This document shows, piece after piece, positions 9,417 through 17,983 of a DNA stretch of 35,720 nt. Source of the stretch: Marinibacterium sp. (GTDB lineage Bacteria; Pseudomonadota; Alphaproteobacteria; Rhodobacterales; Rhodobacteraceae); NCBI GenBank assembly GCA_017643305.1, contig JAEPNQ010000040.1, positions 1 to 35,720 on the forward strand, given 5' to 3'. Position numbers and translations under genes: made by a program. The notes beneath the pieces were generated by a model. The model had not been told where the DNA came from and did no database searches. It saw only the letters and a program-made list of their open reading frames with translations. Numbering within the stretch: the first letter of the stretch is position 1; each line of letters begins with the position of its first letter.

Positions 9417-11285
9417 CATCAGGCACCGATTGACCATGCTGCGTCTTGTCCCAGAAATAGGGGCGGGCCAGCAATTCGAATACGGCCTTGTACGCGGCGG
9501 CGACGCCCAGCAGGCAATAGACAGGCAGGGTGATCACCCACGGCAACAGGAGCCGCCGCCCGCGCCGGGCCACCCCCGCCGCACCAATGGCCACGTTGCC
9601 CAGATCTGACATCACGCATAGCGTTATCAATACAGCGGGCAGCCACGCCATGCCGCTGCTGATCATCGGATGCCCCAGCCCTAGCGGCAGCGCCCACAGT
9701 GTCCACAGTGCCGGGGCCAGCAGAAACTGCAAAACGGTGCCCGCCATCAGTATGTGCACCCCCAAAACTCGCCACCAGCCCAGCTGCTGCCGCAGCAGCC
9801 TAGGATCGCGCAGATGCACCAGCCAGGTGACCAGAAACCCTTTCAGCCAGCGACTGCGCTGCTTGATCCACGGCCAGCCGCGACAGGTGGCTTCCTCTTC
9901 CGTCACTGTCTGGACAAGCTCGGTCCTGTAGCCTTCGCGTGCCAGCCGCACGCCCAGGTCGGCATCTTCAGTCACGTTGTGCGCGTCCCAGCCCCCCAGC
10001 GCCTCCAGTATTCTCCGCCGGAAAAACAATGTCGTGCCCCCCCCAGCGGTAGAACCAGTCTCATACGCTGCAAACCGGGCAGCAGGATGCGCCACCAGCC
10101 CGCGTATTCGATGGAAAAACACCGCGACATCCAGTTGCTGCGCGGGTTGTAGTAATCCAGCATCCCCTGCAAACAGGCCACGTCCGGCCCGGCATGCGCG
10201 AACCGCTTGGCGATCACGTACAGTTGATCGGGGGCAGGGGCGTCTTCGGCATCCCAGACCCCGATGATATCGCCTTCGCAGAAATCCAGCGCATAGTTCA
10301 GAGCGCGGGGCTTCGTGGTCAGCGGCCCGGTATCCGACACTTGCACCACGCGCATCCACTCCGGCAGGTCCAGCGCCTGCAAGGTGGCGCGCGTGACGGT
10401 GTCTTTCTCCTCCAGCACCAGCGCCACCTCCAGCAAGGCGCGGGGGTACTTCACCGCCTGTAACCGGGCGACCAGTGTGCTGGCAATTTCGGTTTCATGG
10501 AACAGCGGGACCAGCATCGAAATGCGTGGCAGGCGGGCCTCCTTGGGCGTTTCTGCAGGATCATCCGGTGCTGCATCGTGTAGGCGGCCGAAAATCTGCA
10601 AGGCAAATGCGGCGAGCTTCAGTCCGGTCACAGGTACCAGCGTGGCCAACGCCAACAGGCACAAACCCAGCCCCGCCGCCTGTGGCGCCCAGAACAGGAC
10701 CACCAGCAACGCAATCATAACCAGCGTCGCGGCCAACAGGCCCCAGCGCCTCAGTGTCTGCAAGGTGCGGCTGCTGTAATGGTCCGGCACACGGGTTTCC
10801 GCTCTACGCCCCAGATGGCCTGCGCCCTGCGCGGCGATATTGTCCAGGATCTCCGTTTCCGACGCGACCACCGCCAGCAGCTGCGGCGCGTTGGGCAGCG
10901 CGGTGGCAATGTCTTCCAGCCGATCGGGCCGCGCTGTTGCCACGGCCAGCATTTGCCCGATCCGCATCCATGGAACTGCTCGCAGTTTCAGCCAGGTCTC
11001 AGGCGCAGCCAGACCAAACAGCGCCGGATCCGGCGGCGTGTCTGCCAGATCGACGCGGTAAAGTCCGTGCTGTTGTGCCACCGCCTCCAACACATCTTCT
11101 TCGCGCACCAAGCCTTCGGCTATCAGGATCTGGCCCAGCGGCGCATCCCAGGATTTCTGCATCACCAGCGCGTTCAAAAGATCACGCGGACGCAACAGCC
11201 CCTGATCCACCAGATACCTTCCGATTTGACGCTGCCCCAGGGCCGGAGCCGGGCGGGGAGACGAAAGCACTGGCCTTTGGTCCAT
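9367..11285 (-). pseudogene. Membrane processive glycosyltransferase with N-terminal MshEN domains, frameshifted
   Basis: Two overlapping minus-strand frames encode one protein. The first (from ATG 11285) has two tandem MshEN-type motifs (IGRYLVDQGLLRPRDLLNAL, residues 21-40, and PLGQILIAEGLVREEDVLEA, residues 49-68), two hydrophobic segments and a family 2 glycosyltransferase core with the DAED (DxD-like) motif. The second frame continues with FFRRRILEALGGWDAHNVTE, TEDADLG, the QRSRW form of the QxxRW motif of processive transferases, and C-terminal membrane segments ending at 9367. The frames meet at a run of eight G (10037-10044): nine (or six) would restore a ~639-residue protein. MshEN domains in NfrB-like proteins bind c-di-GMP, so the intact enzyme probably makes an exported polysaccharide under c-di-GMP control. 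It may be a pseudogene, a phase-variable gene or an assembly error. Confidence 0.85.
10037..10044 (-). repeat. Homopolymer G8 tract at the frameshift (C8 on the plus strand)
   Basis: Eight consecutive G on the coding (minus) strand lie within the ProLeuGlyGly segment of the glycosyltransferase. This is the exact point where the two frames must be joined. Confidence 0.95.
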
Positions 11286-11662
11286 CTGGACGATGGTCTT
11301 CGGAACCCATGGGCAATACCCGAAAGGGGAGAGTTCGACAGTTCGACCAGTTGCCTGAAAGGGGAGAACCCAGTGAAAACCCAGGACGGGGTCGTATAAT
11401 CGCTTTGAGGCGCTTCATATGGTGCTGCCATTGCTGGACGGATCTATTGGGCAATACACACAAAGCAGACAATTTTATGCCTAAAGTATTATTTTAAAAC
11501 ACTTTTGGGCCTACCTCTTCCCAAGCTGCTGCAATCGTCACACACAGAACCCTGTTTAGGGAGCCCCTGTGGAACCTAAAAAGCAGGTTAAGATGCTAGT
11601 AAATAATAATATTTTTTAATGCAGTCTTAACAACCCGTTGAGCCGGGTAAGAAATATGGTCT
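11286..11662. other. Upstream region of the glycosyltransferase with direct repeats and hairpins
   Basis: No gene is supported in this AT-rich gap. Near the glycosyltransferase start there are two copies of CC(C/T)GAAAGGGGAGA at 11319-11333 and 11354-11368, 35 bases apart, flanking a tandem 8-mer AGTTCGAC x2 (11332-11347). Further up, an inverted repeat CCTGTTTAGG / CCTAAAAAGCAGG spans 11551-11587. A small hairpin next to the carA stop (ACCCG/CGGGT, about 11632-11648) may end carA transcription, but it lacks a good U-tract. The AT-rich stretch 11596-11622 could contain a promoter. Confidence 0.5.
11319..11368. repeat. Two 15-base direct repeats around a duplicated 8-mer
   Basis: CCCGAAAGGGGAGAG (11319-11333) and CCTGAAAGGGGAGAA (11354-11368) differ at two positions. 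Between them AGTTCGAC is repeated back-to-back. The element lies 34-83 bases upstream of the glycosyltransferase start codon, in promoter or leader position, so it may bind a regulator. Confidence 0.6.
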
Positions 11663-12823
11663 TCAGCCTTTGCGCGCGTTCATCGCGGCAGCAAAGCGCT
11701 CGAACAGGTAAAAACTGTCCTGCGGGCCGGGACTGGCCTCGGGGTGGTACTGCACCGAATAAACCGGGCGGTCTTTGATCCGGATGCCACAGTTCGATCC
11801 GTCAAACAGCGACCGGTGGGTTTCCACCACACCATTGGGCAGGGTCTGGGCATCTACGGCAAAACCATGGTTCATCGAGGTGATTTCCACTTTGCCGGTT
11901 TCTAGATCCTTGACTGGGTGGTTCGCGCCATGATGGCCGTGGTTCATCTTGACCGTCTTGGCCCCTAGCGCCAGTGCCAGCATCTGATGGCCGAGGCAGA
12001 TACCAAAGACCGGGATTTCGCTTTGCTCCAGCACAGACTGGATCATCGGCACCGCGTAGGCGCCCGTCGCTGCTGGGTCGCCTGGACCGTTCGATAGGAA
12101 CACGCCATCCGGCGCATGTGCCATAACCTCTTCCGCCGTGGCCGTTGCGGGCAAAACGGTCACATCGCAGCCGACGCTGGCGAGGCAGCGCAATATGTTA
12201 CGCTTGGCGCCATAATCTACTGCCACGACCCGGTGCCGGGGCGCGGTCTGGCGGGTATAGCCATCGGGCCAGGCCCAACGCATTTCGTCCCAGCGGTAGG
12301 ATTGCGCACAGGTCACCTCGCGGGCCAGATCCATGCCTTCGAGCCCGGCAAAGCCACGCGCGGCCTTGACCAGCCTGGCCACGTCAAATTCGCCGTCCGG
12401 GTTGTGTTCCAGTGCCACATGCGGCGCGCCCTGTTGACGGATTGCGCGGGTCAGGCGGCGGGTGTCGATGCCGCCAATGGCTATGCGGTCGCGCCGTTCC
12501 AACCAGTCGGTCAGCGCCTCGGCGCTGCGCCAGTTTGACGGTTCGGTCGGGTCCCATTTCACCACCATGCCATCGGCCACCGGATCGCCAGTTTCATCAT
12601 CGTCGGGGTTCACGCCGACATTGCCGATATGGGGGAAGGTAAAGGTCACGATCTGGCCCGCATAAGACGGGTCGGTCATGATTTCCTGGTAGCCGGTCAT
12701 GGCTGTATTGAAACACAGCTCTGCGACGCGGCGGCCTTGGGCCCCGAAACCTTGTCCGAAGAACACGGTTCCATCCGCTAGCGCGAGGCAGGCGGTCGGT
12801 TTTGGCGGGGCGGTCCTGGCCAT
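11663..12823 (-). CDS. carA: Carbamoyl-phosphate synthase, small (glutaminase) subunit
   Basis: The 386-residue product is the class I glutamine amidotransferase subunit of carbamoyl-phosphate synthase; it hydrolyses glutamine and passes ammonia to CarB for arginine and pyrimidine synthesis. The N-terminal small-subunit domain (ALADGTVFFGQGFGA, ELCFNTAMTGYQEIMTDPSY) is followed by the GATase domain with the nucleophile Cys in FGICLGHQMLALALG and the His/Glu of QYHPEASPGP. I chose the ATG at 12823 because its N-terminus matches the family; a frame start at 12886 adds an unsupported tail. carB is not nearby. yqeY is divergent from it. Confidence 0.97.
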   Translation of the reverse strand: MARTAPPKPTACLALADGTVFFGQGFGAQGRRVAELCFNTAMTGYQEIMTDPSYAGQIVTFTFPHIGNVGVNPDDDETGDPVADGMVVKWDPTEPSNWRSAEALTDWLERRDRIAIGGIDTRRLTRAIRQQGAPHVALEHNPDGEFDVARLVKAARGFAGLEGMDLAREVTCAQSYRWDEMRWAWPDGYTRQTAPRHRVVAVDYGAKRNILRCLASVGCDVTVLPATATAEEVMAHAPDGVFLSNGPGDPAATGAYAVPMIQSVLEQSEIPVFGICLGHQMLALALGAKTVKMNHGHHGANHPVKDLETGKVEITSMNHGFAVDAQTLPNGVVETHRSLFDGSNCGIRIKDRPVYSVQYHPEASPGPQDSFYLFERFAAAMNARKG

Positions 12824-13011
12824 CGCTTTCGACTCCGACTGTAGGCAAATTAGCCGGTGTTTAAGGGGCTGATCCCGGCGGGTCAAGCCCGAGAAATTTG
12901 CGCCGTTTCTGTGATTTCAGCAGGTTACCAAGGGTCCGCCGCTGTTGTGCCTTTGTGCGAATTTCGTTACATTCGGTGGTTTCAGGACCATTTGGGATGG
13001 GACCAGAAAAC

Positions 13012-13476
13012 ATGGACATGCGCGCACGGGTCAACGCGACCCTAAAGCAGGCAATGAAGGACAAGGCAGTCGATCGGCTGTCTACGCTCCGTCTTATCAA
13101 CGCCGCCATCAAGGATATGGAAATCGCCGCCCGTGGCGGCGAGGGTGATGAACAATTGGGCGATGACGCGGTGCTGGGCATCCTCGGCAAAATGGTCAAG
13201 CAGCGTCAGGAAAGCGCGCGTGCCTACGAAGAAGGCGGGCGGCTGGACTTGGCGGAGCGGGAATTGAATGAAATCTCGGTTATCGAGGAATTCCTGCCGC
13301 GTCAGCTGGACGATTCCGAAGTGCGTGATGCGATCAGCAAGGCTCTGACCGAAACCGGCGCATGTTCGATTCGCGACATGGGCAAAGTCATGGCCGAGCT
13401 AAAGGGGCGCTATACCGGGCAGATGGACTTCGGCAAAGTTGGCCCGATGGTTAAGGACCAGCTCTGCACGGGTTAG
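13012..13476 (+). CDS. GatB/YqeY domain-containing protein
   Basis: This 154-residue protein is a stand-alone YqeY, resembling the C-terminal tRNA-binding helical domain of GatB. The opening RVNATLKQAMKDKAVDRLST and the internal QRQESARAYEEGGR and AERELNEISVIEEFLPRQL are the family's conserved blocks. It may act in tRNA-dependent amidation or tRNA handling, but its function is not established. The ATG at 13012 has GGGA upstream; in-frame ATGs at 12997 and 13018 are alternatives. Divergent from carA. Confidence 0.92.
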   Translation: MDMRARVNATLKQAMKDKAVDRLSTLRLINAAIKDMEIAARGGEGDEQLGDDAVLGILGKMVKQRQESARAYEEGGRLDLAERELNEISVIEEFLPRQLDDSEVRDAISKALTETGACSIRDMGKVMAELKGRYTGQMDFGKVGPMVKDQLCTG

Positions 13477-13494
13477 GGTAATCAACTTGGCGCG

Positions 13495-13512
13495 GGTTTC
13501 GCGCGCGAAACC
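13495..13512. terminator. Perfect 18-bp palindrome between convergent genes, possible bidirectional terminator
   Basis: GGTTTCGCGCGCGAAACC is an exact palindrome in the 53-base gap between convergent yqeY and the DUF2244 gene. The position suits a two-way transcription stop, but there is no U-tract on either side. Confidence 0.4.
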
Positions 13513-13529
13513 GCCGGATCCCAATAGTC

Positions 13530-14024
13530 TTAGCGGCGAAATGCCCGTGTCAGGTCATCATAAAGTGCCTTGCGTTCATCTTCACTGAGGAACGCGCCAA
13601 TCTCCACCTCGCGGCCTGCGCCGCGCAGGGTCACGTAATATGGCACCGGCCCGCCTTTTTCATGCAGCAGCGGTTCAACCCAGTAACGGTTGCTTTCCCA
13701 TTCCTGAACGTCACCGCGCGGGTTGCTCCGCCTCAGATGTGCCCGGTCGGGCGACAGGGTCAGCACCTCCAGCACCTGTGCATCCCGGCGCGACCGACCC
13801 AGCGCAAACCAGAGGGCCGCGAGCGCCAGCATCATGAAGGGCAACAGCCCCCACAACAACACAGTCCCCAGCAGCGCAAACAGCGGCAGGGTCAGAAACA
13901 CGAACGTCACGGCAATGAACCCTGCGAACCCAGCAGGTGCCAGAGACTGATGGGGCCACAAATGCAGCTCTCTCTGCGCCGGGGCAGGTGAAGCCTCTGC
14001 GTCATTTGTCCAGCTGTACGGCAT
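13530..14024 (-). CDS. DUF2244 domain-containing membrane protein
   Basis: The 164-residue product carries the DUF2244 pattern: a short polar N-terminus (RELHLWPHQSLAPAGFAGFI), two closely spaced membrane helices at about residues 33-75, and a cytoplasmic C-terminal beta-rich half with the conserved WESNRYWVEPLLH-type and GREVEIGAFLSEDER segments. Such proteins are common in alphaproteobacteria, often near respiratory genes, and have no known activity. It lies 15 bases before the IscU-like gene's stop on the same strand and may be in its operon. Confidence 0.85.
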   Translation of the reverse strand: MPYSWTNDAEASPAPAQRELHLWPHQSLAPAGFAGFIAVTFVFLTLPLFALLGTVLLWGLLPFMMLALAALWFALGRSRRDAQVLEVLTLSPDRAHLRRSNPRGDVQEWESNRYWVEPLLHEKGGPVPYYVTLRGAGREVEIGAFLSEDERKALYDDLTRAFRR

Positions 14025-14039
14025 GGCGCTCCCGTCAGA

Positions 14040-14492
14040 TCAGGCGCAATTGGCCTGTTCGGCCTGCGCTACGGCTTCGGATGTCGCGTCCAGCGCCAGC
14101 AGTATGGAGGCATGGCGGTTTTTGTAGTCACGCGCGGGCTGCAGCACCTCTAGATCACTAAAGGGTGCGTCGGGGACTGGGCCGCCTTCTTTCAGCATGG
14201 CGTACATCTGGTCGCGGGCTTTATCCACCTGATCGCGAGTGCAGCCGACGACAGCTTCCCCGAACACGGCAGCCGAGGCCTGACCCAGCGCGCAGGCCTT
14301 AACTTCCTGAGCAAACTCGGTGATCTTGCCGCCATCGGTTTTCACGTCCACCGTCACTGTGGATCCACACAGAGGCGAGCGTTTCTTGACACTGCCATCG
14401 GGCGCCTCCAGACGGCCCACATGCGGGATGTCAGCGGCCAGCGCCAGAATGCGGCTGGAGTAAAGCTTGATCAGATCAGTGTCGCCAGACAT
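14040..14492 (-). CDS. IscU/NifU-like Fe-S cluster assembly scaffold protein
   Basis: The 150-residue product has the NifU-N/IscU fold. Two of the usual three cluster-ligand cysteines are visible: Cys42 in SPLCGSTVTV and Cys67 in VKACALGQASAAV. The place of the third ligand (HCSIL in E. coli IscU) reads RHASIL, so that Cys is Ala; alphaproteobacterial relatives I recall share this. It may therefore be a variant scaffold or carrier, and not a canonical IscU. The ATG at 14492 is preceded by AAGGGAAG. It is divergent from hisI. Confidence 0.87.
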   Translation of the reverse strand: MSGDTDLIKLYSSRILALAADIPHVGRLEAPDGSVKKRSPLCGSTVTVDVKTDGGKITEFAQEVKACALGQASAAVFGEAVVGCTRDQVDKARDQMYAMLKEGGPVPDAPFSDLEVLQPARDYKNRHASILLALDATSEAVAQAEQANCA

Positions 14493-14558
14493 GGGCTTCC
14501 CTTTTCTACCCCTGCAATACATAAGTCGATGAATTTTGGTTGCAAAAGGTTTTTGCCC

Positions 14559-14945
14559 ATGTGCGGCAATGAGAAAATCTCTTCACATGCCTTCGATCCG
14601 GCCACCCTGCGCTACAATGATCAGGGGCTGATCCCAGCCATCGCCCAGCAGGCCGATACTGGCGAGGTGTTGATGATGGCTTGGATGAATGCCGAGGCCG
14701 TCACCCGCACGCTAAAAACAGGCCGCGTGACCTACTGGTCGCGGTCGCGGGCATCCTTTTGGATCAAGGGCGAAAGCTCCGGCCATGTTCAGAAGCTGGT
14801 GGACCTGCGGGTGGACTGTGACCGCGATTGCCTGCTGGTGCTGGTCGACCAGACCGGCCCGGCCTGCCACACCAATCGCCGCAGTTGTTTCTACACCGCT
14901 GTCCGGGACGGGCAGGAGGTGGAGATCATGGCGCCGATGGCCTGA
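14559..14945 (+). CDS. hisI: Phosphoribosyl-AMP cyclohydrolase
   Basis: This 128-residue enzyme opens the adenine ring of phosphoribosyl-AMP in histidine synthesis, using Zn2+ and Mg2+. The family signature is clear: GEVLMMAWMNAEAVTRTL, TGRVTYWSRSRASFWIKGE, the metal-binding DCDRDCLL and the zinc Cys residues in the QTGPACHTNRRSCFY segment. There is no HisE domain, so the pyrophosphohydrolase is encoded elsewhere. I picked ATG 14559; one further up at 14529 would add ten residues. Confidence 0.95.
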   Translation: MCGNEKISSHAFDPATLRYNDQGLIPAIAQQADTGEVLMMAWMNAEAVTRTLKTGRVTYWSRSRASFWIKGESSGHVQKLVDLRVDCDRDCLLVLVDQTGPACHTNRRSCFYTAVRDGQEVEIMAPMA

Positions 14946-15076
14946 CGACCTAGTTTCGGCAGGGTGTTCGCTTCGAATGCGTTGCTGAAGGGCAAAACGA
15001 CTGGGCTGGCCTATGACGCTTTGATCTATGTGTACGACCGCTATGTTCTGACGCACAAATCCTAACGCGCGCTGCA

Positions 15077-15928
15077 TTAGACGGAGGCCAGCCCAACCAT
15101 GGCGCGGATGTCCTGCGGGCTGGCTCCGTCCGAACGATATTTGGCGATGGCGCGGGCATCGTCGCGCTTTGCCAGCCTTTTGCCCGCGTCGTCCCGGATC
15201 AGCGCGTGGTGATGATAAACCGGCGTAGGTAAGTCCAGCAGGCGCTGTAGCAGCACATGGATCCGGGTGGCGTCGAACAGGTCTTCGCCACGGATCACAT
15301 GCGTTACACCGCTGGCCGCATCATCAAGCACTACGGCCAGGTGATAGGCCGCTGCCATGTCCCGGCGGGCCAGCACAACATCACCGATGGTGTCGGTCAA
15401 ATCTTCGGCGCGCAGAGCATGAGTTCCACCATACGCCGAGCCGGTTTCCGTGAACTGCGCGGGCAGAGCGCGGGCGGCCGCGTACGCGATGTTTAGCCGG
15501 ATAGCGGCAGCTTCACTGGTCTGATGGGCCTTGTCCCGGCAGGTGCCCGGATAGATGCGGCCGTCAGGGCCAAATTCCGGCACGCCTTCCTGTGGGGCGG
15601 AGGCTGCCGCGGCAATGTCGCGGCGGGTACAAGTACAGGCATAGGTCAGACCCATATTATTCATTTTTATAAGTGCTTTGCGGTATGTTTCTAAGCAATC
15701 ACTTTCACGCAAAACGGTGCCGTCCCAGCCGATCCCTAACCAGGTCAGATCGTCGTAAATCTGCTGCTCCCAGTAATCTCGCGCGCGGGACTGGTCCAAA
15801 TCGTCGATCCGCAGCAGAAACCGGCCGCCAGCGTCGCGCGCCATCTTATGGGCCAGCAATGCCGAATAGGCATGACCCAGATGCAGCGGGCCCGTAGGAG
15901 ATGGCGCAAACCGGGTGGTGAATGTCAC
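15077..15928 (-). CDS. gluQ: Glutamyl-Q tRNA(Asp) synthetase
   Basis: The 283-residue product is a truncated glutamyl-tRNA synthetase lacking the anticodon-binding domain. It transfers glutamate to queuosine at position 34 of tRNA(Asp). The HIGH motif reads HLGH (residues 16-19) after RFAPSPTGPL, the KMSKS-like motif reads KRLAKRD, and Cys residues in YACTCTRRD and YPGTCRD fit the zinc site of this group. Its start overlaps the end of the methyltransferase by four bases, so the two are co-transcribed. It converges on hisI. Confidence 0.95.
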   Translation of the reverse strand: MTFTTRFAPSPTGPLHLGHAYSALLAHKMARDAGGRFLLRIDDLDQSRARDYWEQQIYDDLTWLGIGWDGTVLRESDCLETYRKALIKMNNMGLTYACTCTRRDIAAAASAPQEGVPEFGPDGRIYPGTCRDKAHQTSEAAAIRLNIAYAAARALPAQFTETGSAYGGTHALRAEDLTDTIGDVVLARRDMAAAYHLAVVLDDAASGVTHVIRGEDLFDATRIHVLLQRLLDLPTPVYHHHALIRDDAGKRLAKRDDARAIAKYRSDGASPQDIRAMVGLASV

Positions 15929-16539
15929 GTTTTTTCTATGACGTAGACGGTGGAGCCCATTTCCATATCGGTCAGGTGCGGTCCGTGTTCCTTGAACAGC
16001 AAACGGGTAGCGCCGCTATCGAGCGACGCCTGCACCGCAGCTTCATTGGCTGGGTCCTGCAGTGTGTGGTCGTTGAAAGACCAGACCAGTCGCCCGCCAG
16101 GGCCAAGCGCCGCCACCAGTTGGTCGAAAAGGGCAATTGCGGCCGCACCGGCACCGATGACCCCAATCGCAGCGATAGCTGCGTACTCACCCGGTTTCAG
16201 CGGCAGGGCAACGTCTGGTTCGGTCAGAATCGTGGCGCGGTACACACCGCGCGCAGTGGCGTGTTCGAGCATCTCGGCGGACAGGTCGATACCATCCAGC
16301 GTCGTAAACCCGGCGCGGGTCAGTGCCATACCAGACAGGCCGGTACCACAGCCGAAATCCAGCACGGGAGCCGTGAGGTCCGGCATATGTTCGGCCAGCG
16401 CCTGCGCGCAGCGGCCGGGGGTCACATAGCCCTGACCGGACACCTCCGCATCATAGGTGGCTGCCCATTCGTCGTAGTGAGCGCGCGTCTCGCTCGCATC
16501 GCGCGCGGTATAGGTTTTGGCAAGGAATCCTTTCGACAT
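15925..16539 (-). CDS. Class I SAM-dependent methyltransferase
   Basis: The 204-residue product has the Rossmann methyltransferase fold: motif I VLDFGCGTGLSGMAL binds SAM, followed by DGIDLSAEML (acidic loop) and a motif IV region around AIAAIGVIGAG. The N-terminal THYDEWAATYDAEV-like segment (ETRAHYDEWAATYDAE) resembles small-molecule or quinone-type methyltransferases; the substrate is unknown. I chose ATG 16539. The stop overlaps gluQ by four bases. The tandem hairpins at 16570-16612 lie just upstream. Confidence 0.87.
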   Translation of the reverse strand: MSKGFLAKTYTARDASETRAHYDEWAATYDAEVSGQGYVTPGRCAQALAEHMPDLTAPVLDFGCGTGLSGMALTRAGFTTLDGIDLSAEMLEHATARGVYRATILTEPDVALPLKPGEYAAIAAIGVIGAGAAAIALFDQLVAALGPGGRLVWSFNDHTLQDPANEAAVQASLDSGATRLLFKEHGPHLTDMEMGSTVYVIEKT

Positions 16540-16569
16540 GGCCACAGCATAGCCGCAATGACGCTGGCC

Positions 16570-16612
16570 GGAAACTTTGAAAGTTTCCAATCGTTTTCTT
16601 TGCAAGAAAACG
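16570..16612. repeat. Two adjacent perfect hairpins between trmFO and the methyltransferase
   Basis: GGAAACTTT-G-AAAGTTTCC (16570-16588) and CGTTTTCTT-TGC-AAGAAAACG (16592-16612) sit side by side and are flanked by GGCC on both sides (16566-16569 and 16612-16615). They lie after the trmFO stop and before the methyltransferase start on the same strand, so they may attenuate or end trmFO transcription or be an operator. Confidence 0.65.
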
Positions 16613-16627
16613 GCCCCGGTCGCGAGG

Positions 16628-17983
16628 TCAGGCAACCTCGCTCAGCGATTCGCCCAACCAGTTGGTCCAGTCGGCTTTGGCCCGGTCGGTGTAGGCCTTG
16701 TAGCGGTCCTTGCGGCCGCGTCGCCCGCCTTTCAGGCCTTCGACAGGGGGGAACAGCCCGAAATTGACGTTCATCGGCTGGAACGTCTTGGCTTCCGCGC
16801 CGCCCGAAATATGCGTGATCAGCGCGCCGATTGCGGTGGTCGGCGGCGGCGGGGTCAGCGTGCGGTCCGTCAGCTCTGCCGCGGCCAGACGCCCGGCCAG
16901 CAGGCCCATCGAGGCGCTTTCCACATAGCCTTCCACGCCCGTGATCTGCCCGGCAAAGCGGATATTCGGCCGGGACCGGAGCCGCATTGAGCTGTCCAGC
17001 AGTATGGGGGAATTCATGAACGTGTTACGGTGGATACCGCCCAACCGGGCAAAGCGCGCCTCCTGTAAGCCTGGGATCATCCGGAATACTTCGGTCTGTG
17101 CGCCGTATTTCATCTTGGTCTGGAAGCCGACGATGTTGAACAGCGTGCCCAGCTTGTTGTCACGGCGCAGCTGCACCACCGCATAGGCCTTGACGTCGGG
17201 CTGGTGCGGGTTGGTCAACCCCACCGGCTTCATTGGCCCGTGGCGCAGGGTTTCACGCCCGCGTTCGGCCATCACCTCGATAGGAAGACAGCCGTCGAAA
17301 TAGGTGGCCGTCTCCCCTTCGTGAAACTCGGTCTTGTCGGCTGCCAGCAGCGCGTTGATGAATGCCTCGTACTGCGCCTTGTCCATCGGGCAGTTGAGGT
17401 AAGCGGTGCGCTCTTCCTCGGTTTCGCCCTTGTCATAGCGCGATTGCATCCATGCCTGAGACATGTCGATGCTATCGGCATAGACAATCGGCGCGATGGC
17501 ATCGAAAAACGCCAGTGCATCGGCACCGGTTTCCCGTGCAATCGCCTGCCCCAGAGCGGGGGAGGTCAGCGGCCCAGTGGCAAAGATCCAATGGCCTGTA
17601 TCGGGCAGCTCGACCACCTCTTCATCAGTCACGCTGACCAGCGGGTGTGCGCGCAACGCGGCGGTGATGTCTTGGGCAAATAGGTCGCGGTCCACAGCCA
17701 GCGCGCCGCCTGCGGGCAGGCGATGACGGTCGGCAGTGCCCATGATGATGCTGCCCGCGGCGCGCATTTCCCAGTGCAGCAGACCCACGGCGTTCTGTTC
17801 GCTGTCATCCGAGCGGAAGGAATTGGAACAAACCATTTCAGCCAGATTGCCGGTCTGGTGCGCAAATGTACCCACGGCAGGGCGCATTTCGTGGATTACG
17901 ACAGGTACTCCGGCCTGTGCAGCCTGCCAGGCGGCCTCGGACCCGGCCATGCCGCCGCCAACGATATGAAGCGTTTCAGTCAT
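16628..17983 (-). CDS. trmFO: Methylenetetrahydrofolate-tRNA (uracil-54-C5) methyltransferase, FADH2-dependent
   Basis: The 451-residue flavoprotein makes ribothymidine at position 54 of tRNAs using methylene-tetrahydrofolate as carbon donor and FADH2 as reductant. The opening [18 protein letters not shown] is the FAD-binding fold, followed by family-specific [30 protein letters not shown] and the C-terminal [12 protein letters not shown]-like ([14 protein letters not shown]) and RYKAYTDRA segments. The ATG at 17983 matches the family N-terminus; the frame start at 18040 is unsupported. Confidence 0.97.
   Translation of the reverse strand: MTETLHIVGGGMAGSEAAWQAAQAGVPVVIHEMRPAVGTFAHQTGNLAEMVCSNSFRSDDSEQNAVGLLHWEMRAAGSIIMGTADRHRLPAGGALAVDRDLFAQDITAALRAHPLVSVTDEEVVELPDTGHWIFATGPLTSPALGQAIARETGADALAFFDAIAPIVYADSIDMSQAWMQSRYDKGETEEERTAYLNCPMDKAQYEAFINALLAADKTEFHEGETATYFDGCLPIEVMAERGRETLRHGPMKPVGLTNPHQPDVKAYAVVQLRRDNKLGTLFNIVGFQTKMKYGAQTEVFRMIPGLQEARFARLGGIHRNTFMNSPILLDSSMRLRSRPNIRFAGQITGVEGYVESASMGLLAGRLAAAELTDRTLTPPPPTTAIGALITHISGGAEAKTFQPMNVNFGLFPPVEGLKGGRRGRKDRYKAYTDRAKADWTNWLGESLSEVA

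Noticed and set aside
11551-11587. Inverted repeat as a Rho-independent terminator of carA
   Set aside because: It is about 75 bases beyond the carA stop, has a long loop and no U-tract; kept only as a feature of the intergenic region.
15922-16767. 281-codon forward ORF opposite the methyltransferase and trmFO end
   Set aside because: It crosses two well-supported genes on the other strand and the hairpin region, and has no recognised motif.
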